64,000 bases of DNA from Pseudonocardia endophytica (lineage in GTDB: Bacteria; Actinomycetota; Actinomycetes; Mycobacteriales; Pseudonocardiaceae), in the NCBI RefSeq assembly GCF_004339565.1, contig NZ_SMFZ01000002.1:372001-436000 (forward strand), in the 5' to 3' direction. Position numbers and translations under genes: made by a program. This document shows positions 49,736-58,532 of this stretch, in pieces (within the stretch, counting starts at the first letter, position 1; the number at the start of each line of letters is the position of its first letter). A model generated the notes under the pieces. The model saw nothing but the letters and a program-made list of their open reading frames with translations. It searched no databases and had not been told where the DNA came from.

Positions 49736-51091
49736 ATGAGTGACACCGCGAACGAGCCCGCGCGCAAGCCCGACCCGCTCACCCCGGTGCTGACCCGCCG
49801 GTGGCTGTCGCCGCGGTCGTGGTCGATGGACACCTACGAGCAGCTCGAGGGCTACCGCTCGCTCCGTACCGCGTTCGCCGCCCAGCCGGACCAGCTGATC
49901 CAGCTGATCAAGGACTCCGGCCTGCGCGGCCGCGGCGGCGCGGGATTCCCGACGGGCATGAAGTGGAGCTTCATCCCGCAGGACGACGGCAGCGGCAAGG
50001 GGCCCGGCGCGAAGCCGAAGTACCTGGTGATCAACGCCGACGAGGGCGAGCCGGGTACCTGCAAGGACATCCCGACGATGATGGCCGACCCGCACTCGCT
50101 GATCGAGGGCTGCATCGTCACCAGCTACGCGATCCGCGCGAACTTCTGCGCGATCTACGTGCGAGGCGAGGCCGTGCACTGCATCCGCAGGCTGCGCGCC
50201 GCCGTCGCCGAGGCGAAGGCCAAGGGCTACCTGGGGACGAACATCCTCGACTCCGGGTTCGACCTGGAGATCGTCGTGCACGCCGGCGCGGGCGCCTACA
50301 TCTGCGGCGAGGAGACGGCGCTGCTGGACTCGCTGGAGGGCCGTCGCGGCCAGCCGCGGCTCAAGCCCCCGTTCCCGGCGACGTCCGGGCTCTACGCGTG
50401 CCCGACCGTCGTGAACAACGTCGAGACGATCGCGTCGGTCCCGGCGATCGTGAACGGCGGATCGGACTGGTTCCGGCGGATGGGCCGCGAGAAGAGCCCC
50501 GGCCCGAAGATCTACTCGCTGTCCGGCCACGTCGAGCGGCCCGGCCAGTACGAGGCACCGCTCGGCGTCACGCTGCGCGAACTGCTGGAGCTGGCGGGCG
50601 GGATGAAGGACGGGATCCCGCTCAAGTTCTGGACGCCCGGTGGCTCGTCCACACCGCTGTTCACCGCGGACCACCTGGACACGCCGCTGGACTTCGAGGG
50701 CGCCGTCGAGGCCGGGTCGATGCTCGGCACCACCGCACTGATGATCTTCAACGAGACCGTGTCGGTCCCGTGGGCGGTCATGAAGTGGACCGAGTTCTAC
50801 AAGCACGAGAGCTGCGGCAAGTGCACCCCGTGCCGGGAGGGCACGTACTGGCTGGTCCAGATCCTGGAGCGGATGGTGCACGGCGAGGGGACCGCCGAGG
50901 ACGTCGACACGATGGTCGACGTCTGCGACAACATCCTCGGCCGCAGCTTCTGCGCTCTCGGTGACGGCGCGACGTCGCCGATCACCAGCGCGATCAAGTA
51001 CTTCCGCCAGGAGTTCCTGGACCTGATCGCGGAGCAGCCCGCGGTCGCACGCCCGGAGCAGCTGGCCGAGCTGAGCGGAGCCTCCGCATGA
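49736..51091 (+). CDS. nuoF: NADH-quinone oxidoreductase subunit F
   Basis: A 451-residue 51-kDa subunit with the NADH site GLRGRGGAGFPTGMKW, the FMN-binding NADEGEPGTCKD, AYICGEETALLDSLEG, and the N3 [4Fe-4S] ligands ESCGKCTPCREG plus a later Cys in GRSFCALGDGA. It oxidises NADH and passes electrons via FMN to the cluster chain. ATG 4 bp after nuoE; nuoG starts within its stop. Confidence 0.98.
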   Translation: MSDTANEPARKPDPLTPVLTRRWLSPRSWSMDTYEQLEGYRSLRTAFAAQPDQLIQLIKDSGLRGRGGAGFPTGMKWSFIPQDDGSGKGPGAKPKYLVINADEGEPGTCKDIPTMMADPHSLIEGCIVTSYAIRANFCAIYVRGEAVHCIRRLRAAVAEAKAKGYLGTNILDSGFDLEIVVHAGAGAYICGEETALLDSLEGRRGQPRLKPPFPATSGLYACPTVVNNVETIASVPAIVNGGSDWFRRMGREKSPGPKIYSLSGHVERPGQYEAPLGVTLRELLELAGGMKDGIPLKFWTPGGSSTPLFTADHLDTPLDFEGAVEAGSMLGTTALMIFNETVSVPWAVMKWTEFYKHESCGKCTPCREGTYWLVQILERMVHGEGTAEDVDTMVDVCDNILGRSFCALGDGATSPITSAIKYFRQEFLDLIAEQPAVARPEQLAELSGASA

Positions 51092-53538
51092 CCCTCGCTC
51101 CCGAGGAGAAGACCGAGCGGCCCGTCCCAGAGGGCCACGTCCGGCTCACGATCGACGGCCGTGAGGTCGACGCGCCCAAGGGCGAGATCCTGATCCGCAC
51201 CTGCGAGCGGCTCGGGATCATCGTTCCGCGCTTCTGCGACCACCCGCTGCTGGACCCGGCCGGTGCCTGCCGCCAGTGCCTCGTCGAGGTCGAGATGGGC
51301 GGCCGGCCGATGCCGAAGCCGCAGGCCAGCTGCACCATGACCGTCGCAGACGGGATGGTGGTCAAGACCCAGCACACGTCGCCGGTGGCGGACAAGGCGC
51401 AGCAGGGCGTGATGGAGCTGCTGCTGATCAACCACCCGCTGGACTGCCCGATCTGCGACAAGGGCGGCGAGTGCCCGTTGCAGAACCAGGCGATGACCAG
51501 CGGGCGGGCCGACTCCCGGTTCGTCGAGACGAAGCGGACGTTCCCGAAGCCGCTGCCGATCTCCACCCAGGTGCTGCTGGACCGCGAGCGCTGCGTCCTC
51601 TGCCAGCGCTGCACCCGGTTCTCCGACGAGATCGCCGGCGATCCGTTCATCGACCTGCTCGAGCGCGGCGCGAACCAGCAGATCGGCATCGCCGAGGACA
51701 AGCCGTTCCAGTCCTACTTCTCCGGAAACACGATCCAGATCTGCCCGGTCGGGGCGCTCACCAGCGCCGCCTACCGGTTCCGGTCCCGGCCGTTCGACCT
51801 GCGGTCGACGCCCGGCGTCTGCGAGCACTGCAGCTCCGGCTGCGACCTGCGCACCGACTCCCGGCGCGGCACGGTCCTGCGCCGCCTGGCGGGCAACGAC
51901 CCGTCGGTGAACGAGGAGTGGCTCTGCGACAAGTCCCGCTTCGCGTTCCGGTACCTGTCCAGCTCCGGCCGGATCACGCGGCCGATGGTCCGCGGCGCCG
52001 ACGGCGAGCTGGCCGAGACGTCCTGGACCGAGGCGCTCGCCGCCGCGGCAGAGGGGCTGCTGGCCGCCCGTGACGCGAACGGCATCGGCGTGCTGCCCGG
52101 CGGGCGGCTGACCGTCGAGGACGCGTACGCGTACGCGAAGTTCGCCCGCGTCGTGGCCCGCACGAACGACGTCGACTTCCGCTCCCGTCCGCACTCCGAC
52201 GAGGAGCTGGACTTCCTGGCCGCGCACGTCGTCGGCACGACCGCCGAGAACGGCGGCACGAGCTTCTTCGGCATCGAGGACGCGCCGGCGGTGCTCACCG
52301 TCGGGATGGACCCCGAGGAGGAGGCGTCCATCGTCTTCCTCCGGCTGCGCAAGGCGTGGCGCAAGAAGGGCCTGCGACACTTCCAGCTCGGCAGCTGGAC
52401 GACGGTCGGCGCCGAGAAGACCGGGACGACGCTGCTGCACGCCGTCCCCGGCGCCGAGGCCGCCGTGCTGAACGAGCTCGCACCGGATGTCGTCGACGCG
52501 CTGTCCGCGCCGGGCACCGTGCTGCTGGTCGGGGACCGGGCGGCCGAGTCGCCGGGGCTCTACTCCGCGGTGTCCGCGCTGGCCGCCCGCACCGGCGCCA
52601 CAATCGCCTGGATCCCGCGCCGGGCCGGCGACCGCGGCGCCGTCGAGGCCGGTGCCCTGCCCACGCTGCTGCCCGGCGGGCGGTCGGTGTCGGACGTCAA
52701 GGGCCGCACCGAGATCGAGCGGGCCTGGGGCGTCGGTCCCGGCGAGCTGCCGGACCGCCCGGGCCGCGACGCCGACACGATCCTGGCCGCGGCCGCGTCC
52801 GGCGACCTCTCGGCGCTGGTCGTCGGTGGCGTGGACCCGAACGACATGGGCGACCCGCAGGCCGCGCTCACGGCGCTGCGCGAGGTCGGCTTCCTGGTCA
52901 GCCTCGAGATGCACACGTCGGCGGTCACCGAACTGGCTGACGTCGTGCTCCCGGTCGCACCGGACGCGCAGCGCTCCGGGGCGTACGTCAACTGGGAGGG
53001 CCGCCGCCGGGAGTTCGGCGTGGCGCTGGACGCGAGCGGCGTGCTCCCGGACTGCCGGGTGCTCGACACGCTCGGCGTCGAGATGGACATCGACCTGTTC
53101 ACCCAGACCCCGGCCGCCGCGGCCGGCGAGCTGGAGCGGATCGGCTCGCAGCGTCCCGGGGCGTCCGCGCCGACGTCCGCGGCGGGCGAGCCGGCCCGGC
53201 CCGCGTTCGGGCAGGCCGTGCTCGCGACGCACCGCCAGCTGATCGACGACGGCTCGCTGCAGGTCGACGAGCCGGCGCTCGCCGGCACGGCACGGCGCCC
53301 GTACGTGCGGGTGAACGCCGCGACGGCCGAGCGGCTCGGCCTCGTCGAGGGCGAGAACGCGAGCGTGCGCAGCGACCGCGGGACGATCACGCTGCAGGTC
53401 GCGCTGTCCGATCTCCCGGACGGGGTGGTGTGGCTGCCCACCAACTCGCCCGGCTCGCACGTCCGGCCGACGCTCGGGGTCGGCCACGGTGACCTGGTCG
53501 GCGTCAGCGCCGCCGGTAGCGACGGGAGCGCATCGTGA
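51088..53538 (+). CDS. nuoG: NADH-quinone oxidoreductase subunit G
   Basis: An 816-residue 75-kDa subunit. N1b [2Fe-2S] ligands lie in PRFCDHPLLDPAGACRQC plus QASC; the His/Cys N5 site in HPLDCPICDKGGEC; N4 in RCVLCQRCTRF plus ICPVGALTS. A further CEHCSSGC with WLCDKSR is the extra N7-type cluster site found only in some bacteria such as Thermus and E. coli. The C-terminal half is a molybdopterin-oxidoreductase-like domain without catalytic metal. ATGA overlap with nuoF. Confidence 0.98.
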   Translation: MTLAPEEKTERPVPEGHVRLTIDGREVDAPKGEILIRTCERLGIIVPRFCDHPLLDPAGACRQCLVEVEMGGRPMPKPQASCTMTVADGMVVKTQHTSPVADKAQQGVMELLLINHPLDCPICDKGGECPLQNQAMTSGRADSRFVETKRTFPKPLPISTQVLLDRERCVLCQRCTRFSDEIAGDPFIDLLERGANQQIGIAEDKPFQSYFSGNTIQICPVGALTSAAYRFRSRPFDLRSTPGVCEHCSSGCDLRTDSRRGTVLRRLAGNDPSVNEEWLCDKSRFAFRYLSSSGRITRPMVRGADGELAETSWTEALAAAAEGLLAARDANGIGVLPGGRLTVEDAYAYAKFARVVARTNDVDFRSRPHSDEELDFLAAHVVGTTAENGGTSFFGIEDAPAVLTVGMDPEEEASIVFLRLRKAWRKKGLRHFQLGSWTTVGAEKTGTTLLHAVPGAEAAVLNELAPDVVDALSAPGTVLLVGDRAAESPGLYSAVSALAARTGATIAWIPRRAGDRGAVEAGALPTLLPGGRSVSDVKGRTEIERAWGVGPGELPDRPGRDADTILAAAASGDLSALVVGGVDPNDMGDPQAALTALREVGFLVSLEMHTSAVTELADVVLPVAPDAQRSGAYVNWEGRRREFGVALDASGVLPDCRVLDTLGVEMDIDLFTQTPAAAAGELERIGSQRPGASAPTSAAGEPARPAFGQAVLATHRQLIDDGSLQVDEPALAGTARRPYVRVNAATAERLGLVEGENASVRSDRGTITLQVALSDLPDGVVWLPTNSPGSHVRPTLGVGHGDLVGVSAAGSDGSAS

Positions 53539-54863
53539 ACCTCCTGCAGCAGGCCCCCGACCTCGGGACCGAGGGGCTGACCCGCACCCAGCAGCTGCTG
53601 GCCGACGACCCGATCTGGCTGGTCCTGCTCAAGGTCGTCGCGCTGTTCGCGATCGGCGTCGTGCTGACCCTGTTCATGATCAACTGGGAGCGCAAGGTCG
53701 TCGGCCGGATGCAGCACCGGCCCGGCCCGAATCGCACCGGTCCGGGCGGCTGGCTGCAGAGCCTCGCCGACGGGCTGAAGCTCGCGTTCAAGGAAGAGAT
53801 CATCCCGGTCCTCGCGGACAAGAAGGTCTACTTCATCGCGCCGGTGATCTCGACGATCCCGGCGTTCGTCGCGTTCTCCGTGATCCCGTTCGGTGGCGAG
53901 GTCTCGATCTTCGGCGAGCGGACCGTGCTGCAGCTGGTCGACCTGCCGGTCGGCCTGCTGGTCGTGCTGGCGTGCAGCTCGATCGGCGTCTACGGGATCG
54001 TGCTCGGTGGCTGGTCGTCCGGCTCGCCGTACCCGCTGCTCGCCGCTCTGCGCAGCGCCGCCCAGGTGATCTCCTACGAGATCGCGCTCGGGCTGTCGAT
54101 CGTCGGCGTCGTGCTCTACTCGGGCTCGATGTCCACGGCGGACATCGTCGACGCGCAGGGGTCCGGCTGGTACGTCTGGCTGCTGCTGCCCAGCTTCGTC
54201 GTGTTCGTGATCGCGATGGTCGGCGAGACGAACCGCGCGCCGTTCGACCTGCCGGAAGCGGAGTCCGAGCTCGTCGGCGGGTTCCACACGGAGTACACGT
54301 CGCTGAAGTTCGCGCTGTTCTTCCTGGCGGAGTATGTGAACATGGTGACCGTCTCCGCTATGGCCACGACGCTGTTCCTCGGCGGCGGCCGCTGGCCGTG
54401 GCCGCTCTCGTCGTTCAACGAGAACGGCTGGCTGATGTTCGTGGCCTTCCTGATCAAGACGCTGATCTTCCTGTTCGTGTTCATCTGGCTGCGCGGGACG
54501 CTGCCGCGGATGCGCTACGACCAGTTCATGCGCCTGGGTTGGAAGGTCCTGGTCCCGCTGTCGCTGGTCTGGATCGTCGCCGTGTTCGGCATCCGCACGT
54601 ACGTGAACACCGGCGGGAACAACACGGCGCTGCTCCTGCTGCTGATCGGCTTCCTGCTCGTGATCGTGCTCGGCGTGGCGTTCCTGCTGCCAGAGCGCAC
54701 GACCACCGACGCCCCGATCGAGCCGGCGTCGGACTACCCGCTGCCACCCATGGACCTGACCGTCCCGAACGGCCCGCCACGGCGGAAACGTGCTGTCGGT
54801 GCGGGCACGAAGGAGCCGGCGGGCGCGCTTGCCGACTCCGGCGCCGACAAGGCTGGGGAGTGA
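53535..54863 (+). CDS. nuoH: NADH-quinone oxidoreductase subunit H
   Basis: A 442-residue membrane subunit with about eight helices that contacts the quinone channel. ERKVVGRMQHRPGPNRTGPGGWLQSLADGLKL and GETNRAPFDLPEAESELVGGFHTEY (given here as family segments near residues 52 and 231) are diagnostic acid-rich loops. A charged C-terminal tail of about 60 residues is extra. GTG start overlaps nuoG by 4 bp. Confidence 0.97.
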   Translation: MNLLQQAPDLGTEGLTRTQQLLADDPIWLVLLKVVALFAIGVVLTLFMINWERKVVGRMQHRPGPNRTGPGGWLQSLADGLKLAFKEEIIPVLADKKVYFIAPVISTIPAFVAFSVIPFGGEVSIFGERTVLQLVDLPVGLLVVLACSSIGVYGIVLGGWSSGSPYPLLAALRSAAQVISYEIALGLSIVGVVLYSGSMSTADIVDAQGSGWYVWLLLPSFVVFVIAMVGETNRAPFDLPEAESELVGGFHTEYTSLKFALFFLAEYVNMVTVSAMATTLFLGGGRWPWPLSSFNENGWLMFVAFLIKTLIFLFVFIWLRGTLPRMRYDQFMRLGWKVLVPLSLVWIVAVFGIRTYVNTGGNNTALLLLLIGFLLVIVLGVAFLLPERTTTDAPIEPASDYPLPPMDLTVPNGPPRRKRAVGAGTKEPAGALADSGADKAGE

Positions 54864-54867
54864 TTCG

Positions 54868-55410
54868 ATGTTCGATTTCTTCAAGGGGTTCGGCGTCACC
54901 TTCTCGACGATGTTCAAGAAGGTCGTCACCGAGGAGTACCCGGAGGACTTTCCCCCGGCCGCCCCGCGCTACCACGGCCGCCACCAGCTGAACCGGCACC
55001 CGGACGGGCTGGAGAAGTGCGTCGGGTGCGAGCTGTGCGCCTGGGCCTGCCCGGCCGACGCGATCTACGTCGAGGGCGGGGACAACACGCCGGAGGAGCG
55101 CTACTCGCCCGGTGAGCGCTACGGCGCGATCTACCAGATCAACTACCTGCGCTGCATCGGCTGCGGCCTGTGCATCGAGGCCTGCCCGACCCGGTCGCTC
55201 ACGATGACGAACTTCTACGAGCTGGCCGACGACAACCGGCAGGACCTGATCTACACGAAGGAGCAGCTGATGGCGCCGCTGCTGCCGGGCATGGAGCAGC
55301 CGCCGCACCCGATGCGCCTCGGTGAGGACGAGCAGGACTACTACGTCCAGGGTCCGACGCTCGCGCGGTCGTCGTCGGTGGCCGACCAGACCGGGGAGCA
55401 GGTCCGATGA
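54868..55410 (+). CDS. nuoI: NADH-quinone oxidoreductase subunit I
   Basis: A 180-residue ferredoxin-like subunit with two [4Fe-4S] clusters N6a and N6b, ligated by KCVGCELCAWACPADAI and RCIGCGLCIEACPTRSL. It forwards electrons from NuoG to NuoB. ATG lies 4 bp after nuoH, and its stop overlaps nuoJ. Confidence 0.98.
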   Translation: MFDFFKGFGVTFSTMFKKVVTEEYPEDFPPAAPRYHGRHQLNRHPDGLEKCVGCELCAWACPADAIYVEGGDNTPEERYSPGERYGAIYQINYLRCIGCGLCIEACPTRSLTMTNFYELADDNRQDLIYTKEQLMAPLLPGMEQPPHPMRLGEDEQDYYVQGPTLARSSSVADQTGEQVR

Positions 55411-56258
55411 TCCTCGCTCAGGCGGTGGACAACACGACGACGGTCGGCGAGGGCATCTTCTTCTGGATCTTCGCTCCGATCGCGGTGGCCGCCGCCCTCG
55501 GCATGATCTTCGCGCGGCACGCCGTGCACGCGGCGCTGATGCTGGTGCTGACGATGTTCTCGCTGGCCGTGATGTACGTGCTGAACTCGGCACCGTTCCT
55601 CGGCTTCACGCAGATCATCGTCTACACCGGTGCCGTGATGATGCTGTTCCTGTTCGTCCTCATGCTGGTCGGGCGGGACAGCCGGGACTCGGTCGTCGAG
55701 ACGTTGCGCGGGCAGCGGGTCGCGGCGCTCGTGCTGGGCGTCGGGATGGCCGGCCTGCTGGTCGCGGCGCTGGCCAGGGGGTTGCAGTCGGTGCAGCCGA
55801 TCGCCGGTCCCGGCGTCGGCACGAACAACCTGGGCGGCATCGGGCGGCTGGTCTTCACCACCTACCTGCTGCCGTTCGAGCTGACGTCCGCACTGCTGAT
55901 CACGGCCGCGCTCGGCGCGATGGTGCTCGCGCACGCGCAGTCCTCGACCCACGCCCGTCGTACCCAGCGCCAGACGGTCATCGCCCGCCTGCGTGGCGAG
56001 CACGCTCGGGTGTCCCCGCTGCCCGGCCCCGGCGTCTACGCGACGGCCAACTCGGTCGCCGTACCGGCGCTGCTGCCGGACGGGTCGATCGCCGAGGACT
56101 CGCTCTCCGAGATCATCGAGTCGGTCGCCGTCGACGTCCCGGACACCGCCACACCGGACGCGCACTCCCTGACCGGTCGTCCCACCCCGGACAAGGGGAT
56201 CGCCGCCGGGGAACCGAACGACGTCACCACCCCGGACGGGACGGAGGCCAAGAGGTGA
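55407..56258 (+). CDS. nuoJ: NADH-quinone oxidoreductase subunit J
   Basis: A 283-residue membrane subunit with five helices in the first ~180 residues, including the conserved AVHAALMLVLTMFSLAVMYV and IIVYTGAVMMLFLFVLM (the pi-bulge helix). The C-terminal ~100 residues are a soluble extension of low complexity, longer than in most bacteria. ATGA overlap with nuoI and GTGA overlap with nuoK. Confidence 0.96.
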   Translation: MILAQAVDNTTTVGEGIFFWIFAPIAVAAALGMIFARHAVHAALMLVLTMFSLAVMYVLNSAPFLGFTQIIVYTGAVMMLFLFVLMLVGRDSRDSVVETLRGQRVAALVLGVGMAGLLVAALARGLQSVQPIAGPGVGTNNLGGIGRLVFTTYLLPFELTSALLITAALGAMVLAHAQSSTHARRTQRQTVIARLRGEHARVSPLPGPGVYATANSVAVPALLPDGSIAEDSLSEIIESVAVDVPDTATPDAHSLTGRPTPDKGIAAGEPNDVTTPDGTEAKR

Positions 56259-56554
56259 GTCCCACCAACTACCTGCTCCTGTCCGCGCTGCTGTTCTCGA
56301 TCGGCGCGGTCGGCGTGCTGGTGCGGCGCAACGCCGTGGTCGTGTTCATGTGCATCGAGCTGATGCTGAACGCGGTCAACCTGTCGCTCGTCACGTTCTC
56401 CCGGATCAACGGCAACCTCGACGGCCAGGTCATGGCGTTCTTCGTCATGGTCGTCGCCGCGGCAGAGGTCGTGGTCGGGCTGGCCATCATCACGTCGATC
56501 TTCCGGACGCGGCAGTCCTCCTCCGTGGACGACGCGAACCTGTTGAAGTACTAG
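56255..56554 (+). CDS. nuoK: NADH-quinone oxidoreductase subunit K
   Basis: A 99-residue MrpC-like subunit with three helices. The conserved membrane glutamates lie in VFMCIELMLNAVNL and AAAEVVVGLAIIT, which take part in proton transfer. GTG start overlaps nuoJ. Confidence 0.97.
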   Translation: MSPTNYLLLSALLFSIGAVGVLVRRNAVVVFMCIELMLNAVNLSLVTFSRINGNLDGQVMAFFVMVVAAAEVVVGLAIITSIFRTRQSSSVDDANLLKY

Positions 56555-56567
56555 GAGCGACTCCCCC

Positions 56568-58532
56568 GTGCACACAACGCTCCCCGCCGCTCTCGCGCAG
56601 GCGCAGGAAGTCGCCCCCGCTTCCGGGACCGCCTCGCTGGCCTGGCTGCTCGTCGCGCTCCCCGCGGCGGGCGCGCTCGTGCTGTTCGTCGCCGGCCGCA
56701 GGGCCGACCGCTGGGGCCACTGGCTGGGCGTCGCGACGGTCGTCGCGGCGTTCGTCATCGGCCTGCTGATCTTCCTGGAGACCACCGGGCTCGACCCGGA
56801 GCAGCGCACCCGCGAGCTCTCGCTCTACGAGTGGATGGGCTCCGGCGCGCTGAACGTCGACTTCGGACTCCGGCTGGACCCGCTGTCGCTGACGTTCGTG
56901 CTGCTGATCACCGGCGTCGGCTCGCTGATCCACCTGTACTCGGTCGGGTACATGTCGCACGACGCGGGACGGCGGCGGTTCTTCGCGCAGCTGAACCTGT
57001 TCGTCGCCGCGATGCTGATCCTGGTCCTGGGCAACAACTTCGTGATGCTCTACCTGGGCTGGGAGGGCGTCGGTCTCGCGTCGTTCCTGCTGATCGGCTT
57101 CTACCAGGACCGCCCGTCCGCGGCGACCGCCGCGAAGAAGGCGTTCCTGATGAACCGCGTCGGCGACGTCGGGCTCGCGATCGCGATCTTCCTGATCTGG
57201 CTGGAGCTGGGCACCGTCCAGTACACCGACGTGTTCGCGCGGATCGGCGAGGTCCCGTCCGGCACCGTCCTGGCGATCACGATCCTGCTGCTGCTCGGCG
57301 CCTGCGGTAAGTCCGGCCAGTTCCCGCTGCAGGCGTGGCTCCCGGACGCGATGGAGGGCCCGACCCCGGTCTCGGCGCTGATCCACGCGGCGACGATGGT
57401 GACGGCGGGCGTCTACCTGATCGCCCGCGCGAACCCGATCTACAACCTGACCGAGACCGGACGCCTCGTCGTCGCACTCATCGGCGTGATCACGCTGATG
57501 ATCGGCGCGATCATCGGCTGCGCGTACGACGACATCAAGAAGGTGCTCGCGTACTCGACGGTCAGCCAGATCGGCTACATGATCCTGGCCGTCGGGCTCG
57601 GGCCGGTCGGCTACGCGCTCGGCATCTTCCACCTGCTGACGCACGGCTTCTTCAAGGCCGGGCTGTTCCTCGGTGCCGGGTCGGTCATGCACGCCATGAA
57701 CGACGACGTGAACATGCGCAACTTCGGCGGTCTCTGGCGGAAGATGCCGGTCACGTTCGTCACGTTCGGCCTCGGCTACCTGGCCCTGATCGGCTTCCCG
57801 TTCCTGTCCGGCTACTTCTCCAAGGACGCGATCATCGAGGCCGCGTTCGCCCAGGACGGCTGGCGGGGCTGGGTGTTCGGCGGGCTGGCCGCGCTGGCCG
57901 CAGGGCTCACCGCGTTCTACATGACGCGCCTGGTGCTCATGACGTTCTTCGGGAAGGCGCGCTGGGAGGGCCGCGAGGGTCCGGACGGGCACGAGTACCA
58001 CCCGCACGAGTCGCCCGCGACGATGACCGTCCCGATGATCATCCTGGCGCTCGGTTCGATCGGCGCGGGCGCGATCCTGTCGCCGCTGCTGCCGGAGTGG
58101 CTGGCCCCGACGCTCGGCGAGCTGCAGGAGTCCGAGGGCGGCGCGCTGCCGCACGCGGTCGTGCCGTGGCTGGTGATCGCACTGTCCGCGCTCGGCGTGA
58201 TCGTCGCCTACCTCGTCGTGGGCAGGCGCGAGACGCCGGTCGAGCGGCCGGAGCCGGTGTCGCTGCCGGTCCGCGCGGCCCGCCGTGACCTGTACGCGAA
58301 CGCGATCAACGAGGCGCTCATCGAGCGTCCCGGGATCTGGCTGACCCGGATCCTGGTGTTCTTCGACAACCGCGGCGTGGACGGCGCGGTGAACGGTCTG
58401 GCCGCCGGATTCGGCGGCGGCTCCGGGCGTCTGAGACGACTGCAGACCGGGTTCGTCCGGTCCTATGCCCTGTCCATGCTCGGCGGTGGGGTCCTCATCG
58501 TCGCGGCCATGCTGGCGGTGAGGTTCGCGTGA
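56568..58532 (+). CDS. nuoL: NADH-quinone oxidoreductase subunit L
   Basis: A 654-residue antiporter-like proton-pumping subunit with about 16 helices. MLYLGWEGVGLASFLLIGF carries the conserved Glu, ACGKSGQFPLQAWLPDAMEG the key Lys, and LIHAATMVTAGVYLIAR and HLLTHGFFKAGLFLGAG are family signatures. A long amphipathic helix region lies toward the C-terminus. GTG 56568 has AGGAG about 10 nt upstream. Confidence 0.98.
   Translation: MHTTLPAALAQAQEVAPASGTASLAWLLVALPAAGALVLFVAGRRADRWGHWLGVATVVAAFVIGLLIFLETTGLDPEQRTRELSLYEWMGSGALNVDFGLRLDPLSLTFVLLITGVGSLIHLYSVGYMSHDAGRRRFFAQLNLFVAAMLILVLGNNFVMLYLGWEGVGLASFLLIGFYQDRPSAATAAKKAFLMNRVGDVGLAIAIFLIWLELGTVQYTDVFARIGEVPSGTVLAITILLLLGACGKSGQFPLQAWLPDAMEGPTPVSALIHAATMVTAGVYLIARANPIYNLTETGRLVVALIGVITLMIGAIIGCAYDDIKKVLAYSTVSQIGYMILAVGLGPVGYALGIFHLLTHGFFKAGLFLGAGSVMHAMNDDVNMRNFGGLWRKMPVTFVTFGLGYLALIGFPFLSGYFSKDAIIEAAFAQDGWRGWVFGGLAALAAGLTAFYMTRLVLMTFFGKARWEGREGPDGHEYHPHESPATMTVPMIILALGSIGAGAILSPLLPEWLAPTLGELQESEGGALPHAVVPWLVIALSALGVIVAYLVVGRRETPVERPEPVSLPVRAARRDLYANAINEALIERPGIWLTRILVFFDNRGVDGAVNGLAAGFGGGSGRLRRLQTGFVRSYALSMLGGGVLIVAAMLAVRFA

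Noticed and set aside
50797..53487. Long minus-strand open frame opposite nuoG
   Set aside because: Antisense shadow of a certain gene, composition dominated by Arg/Gly/Ala without domain signal.
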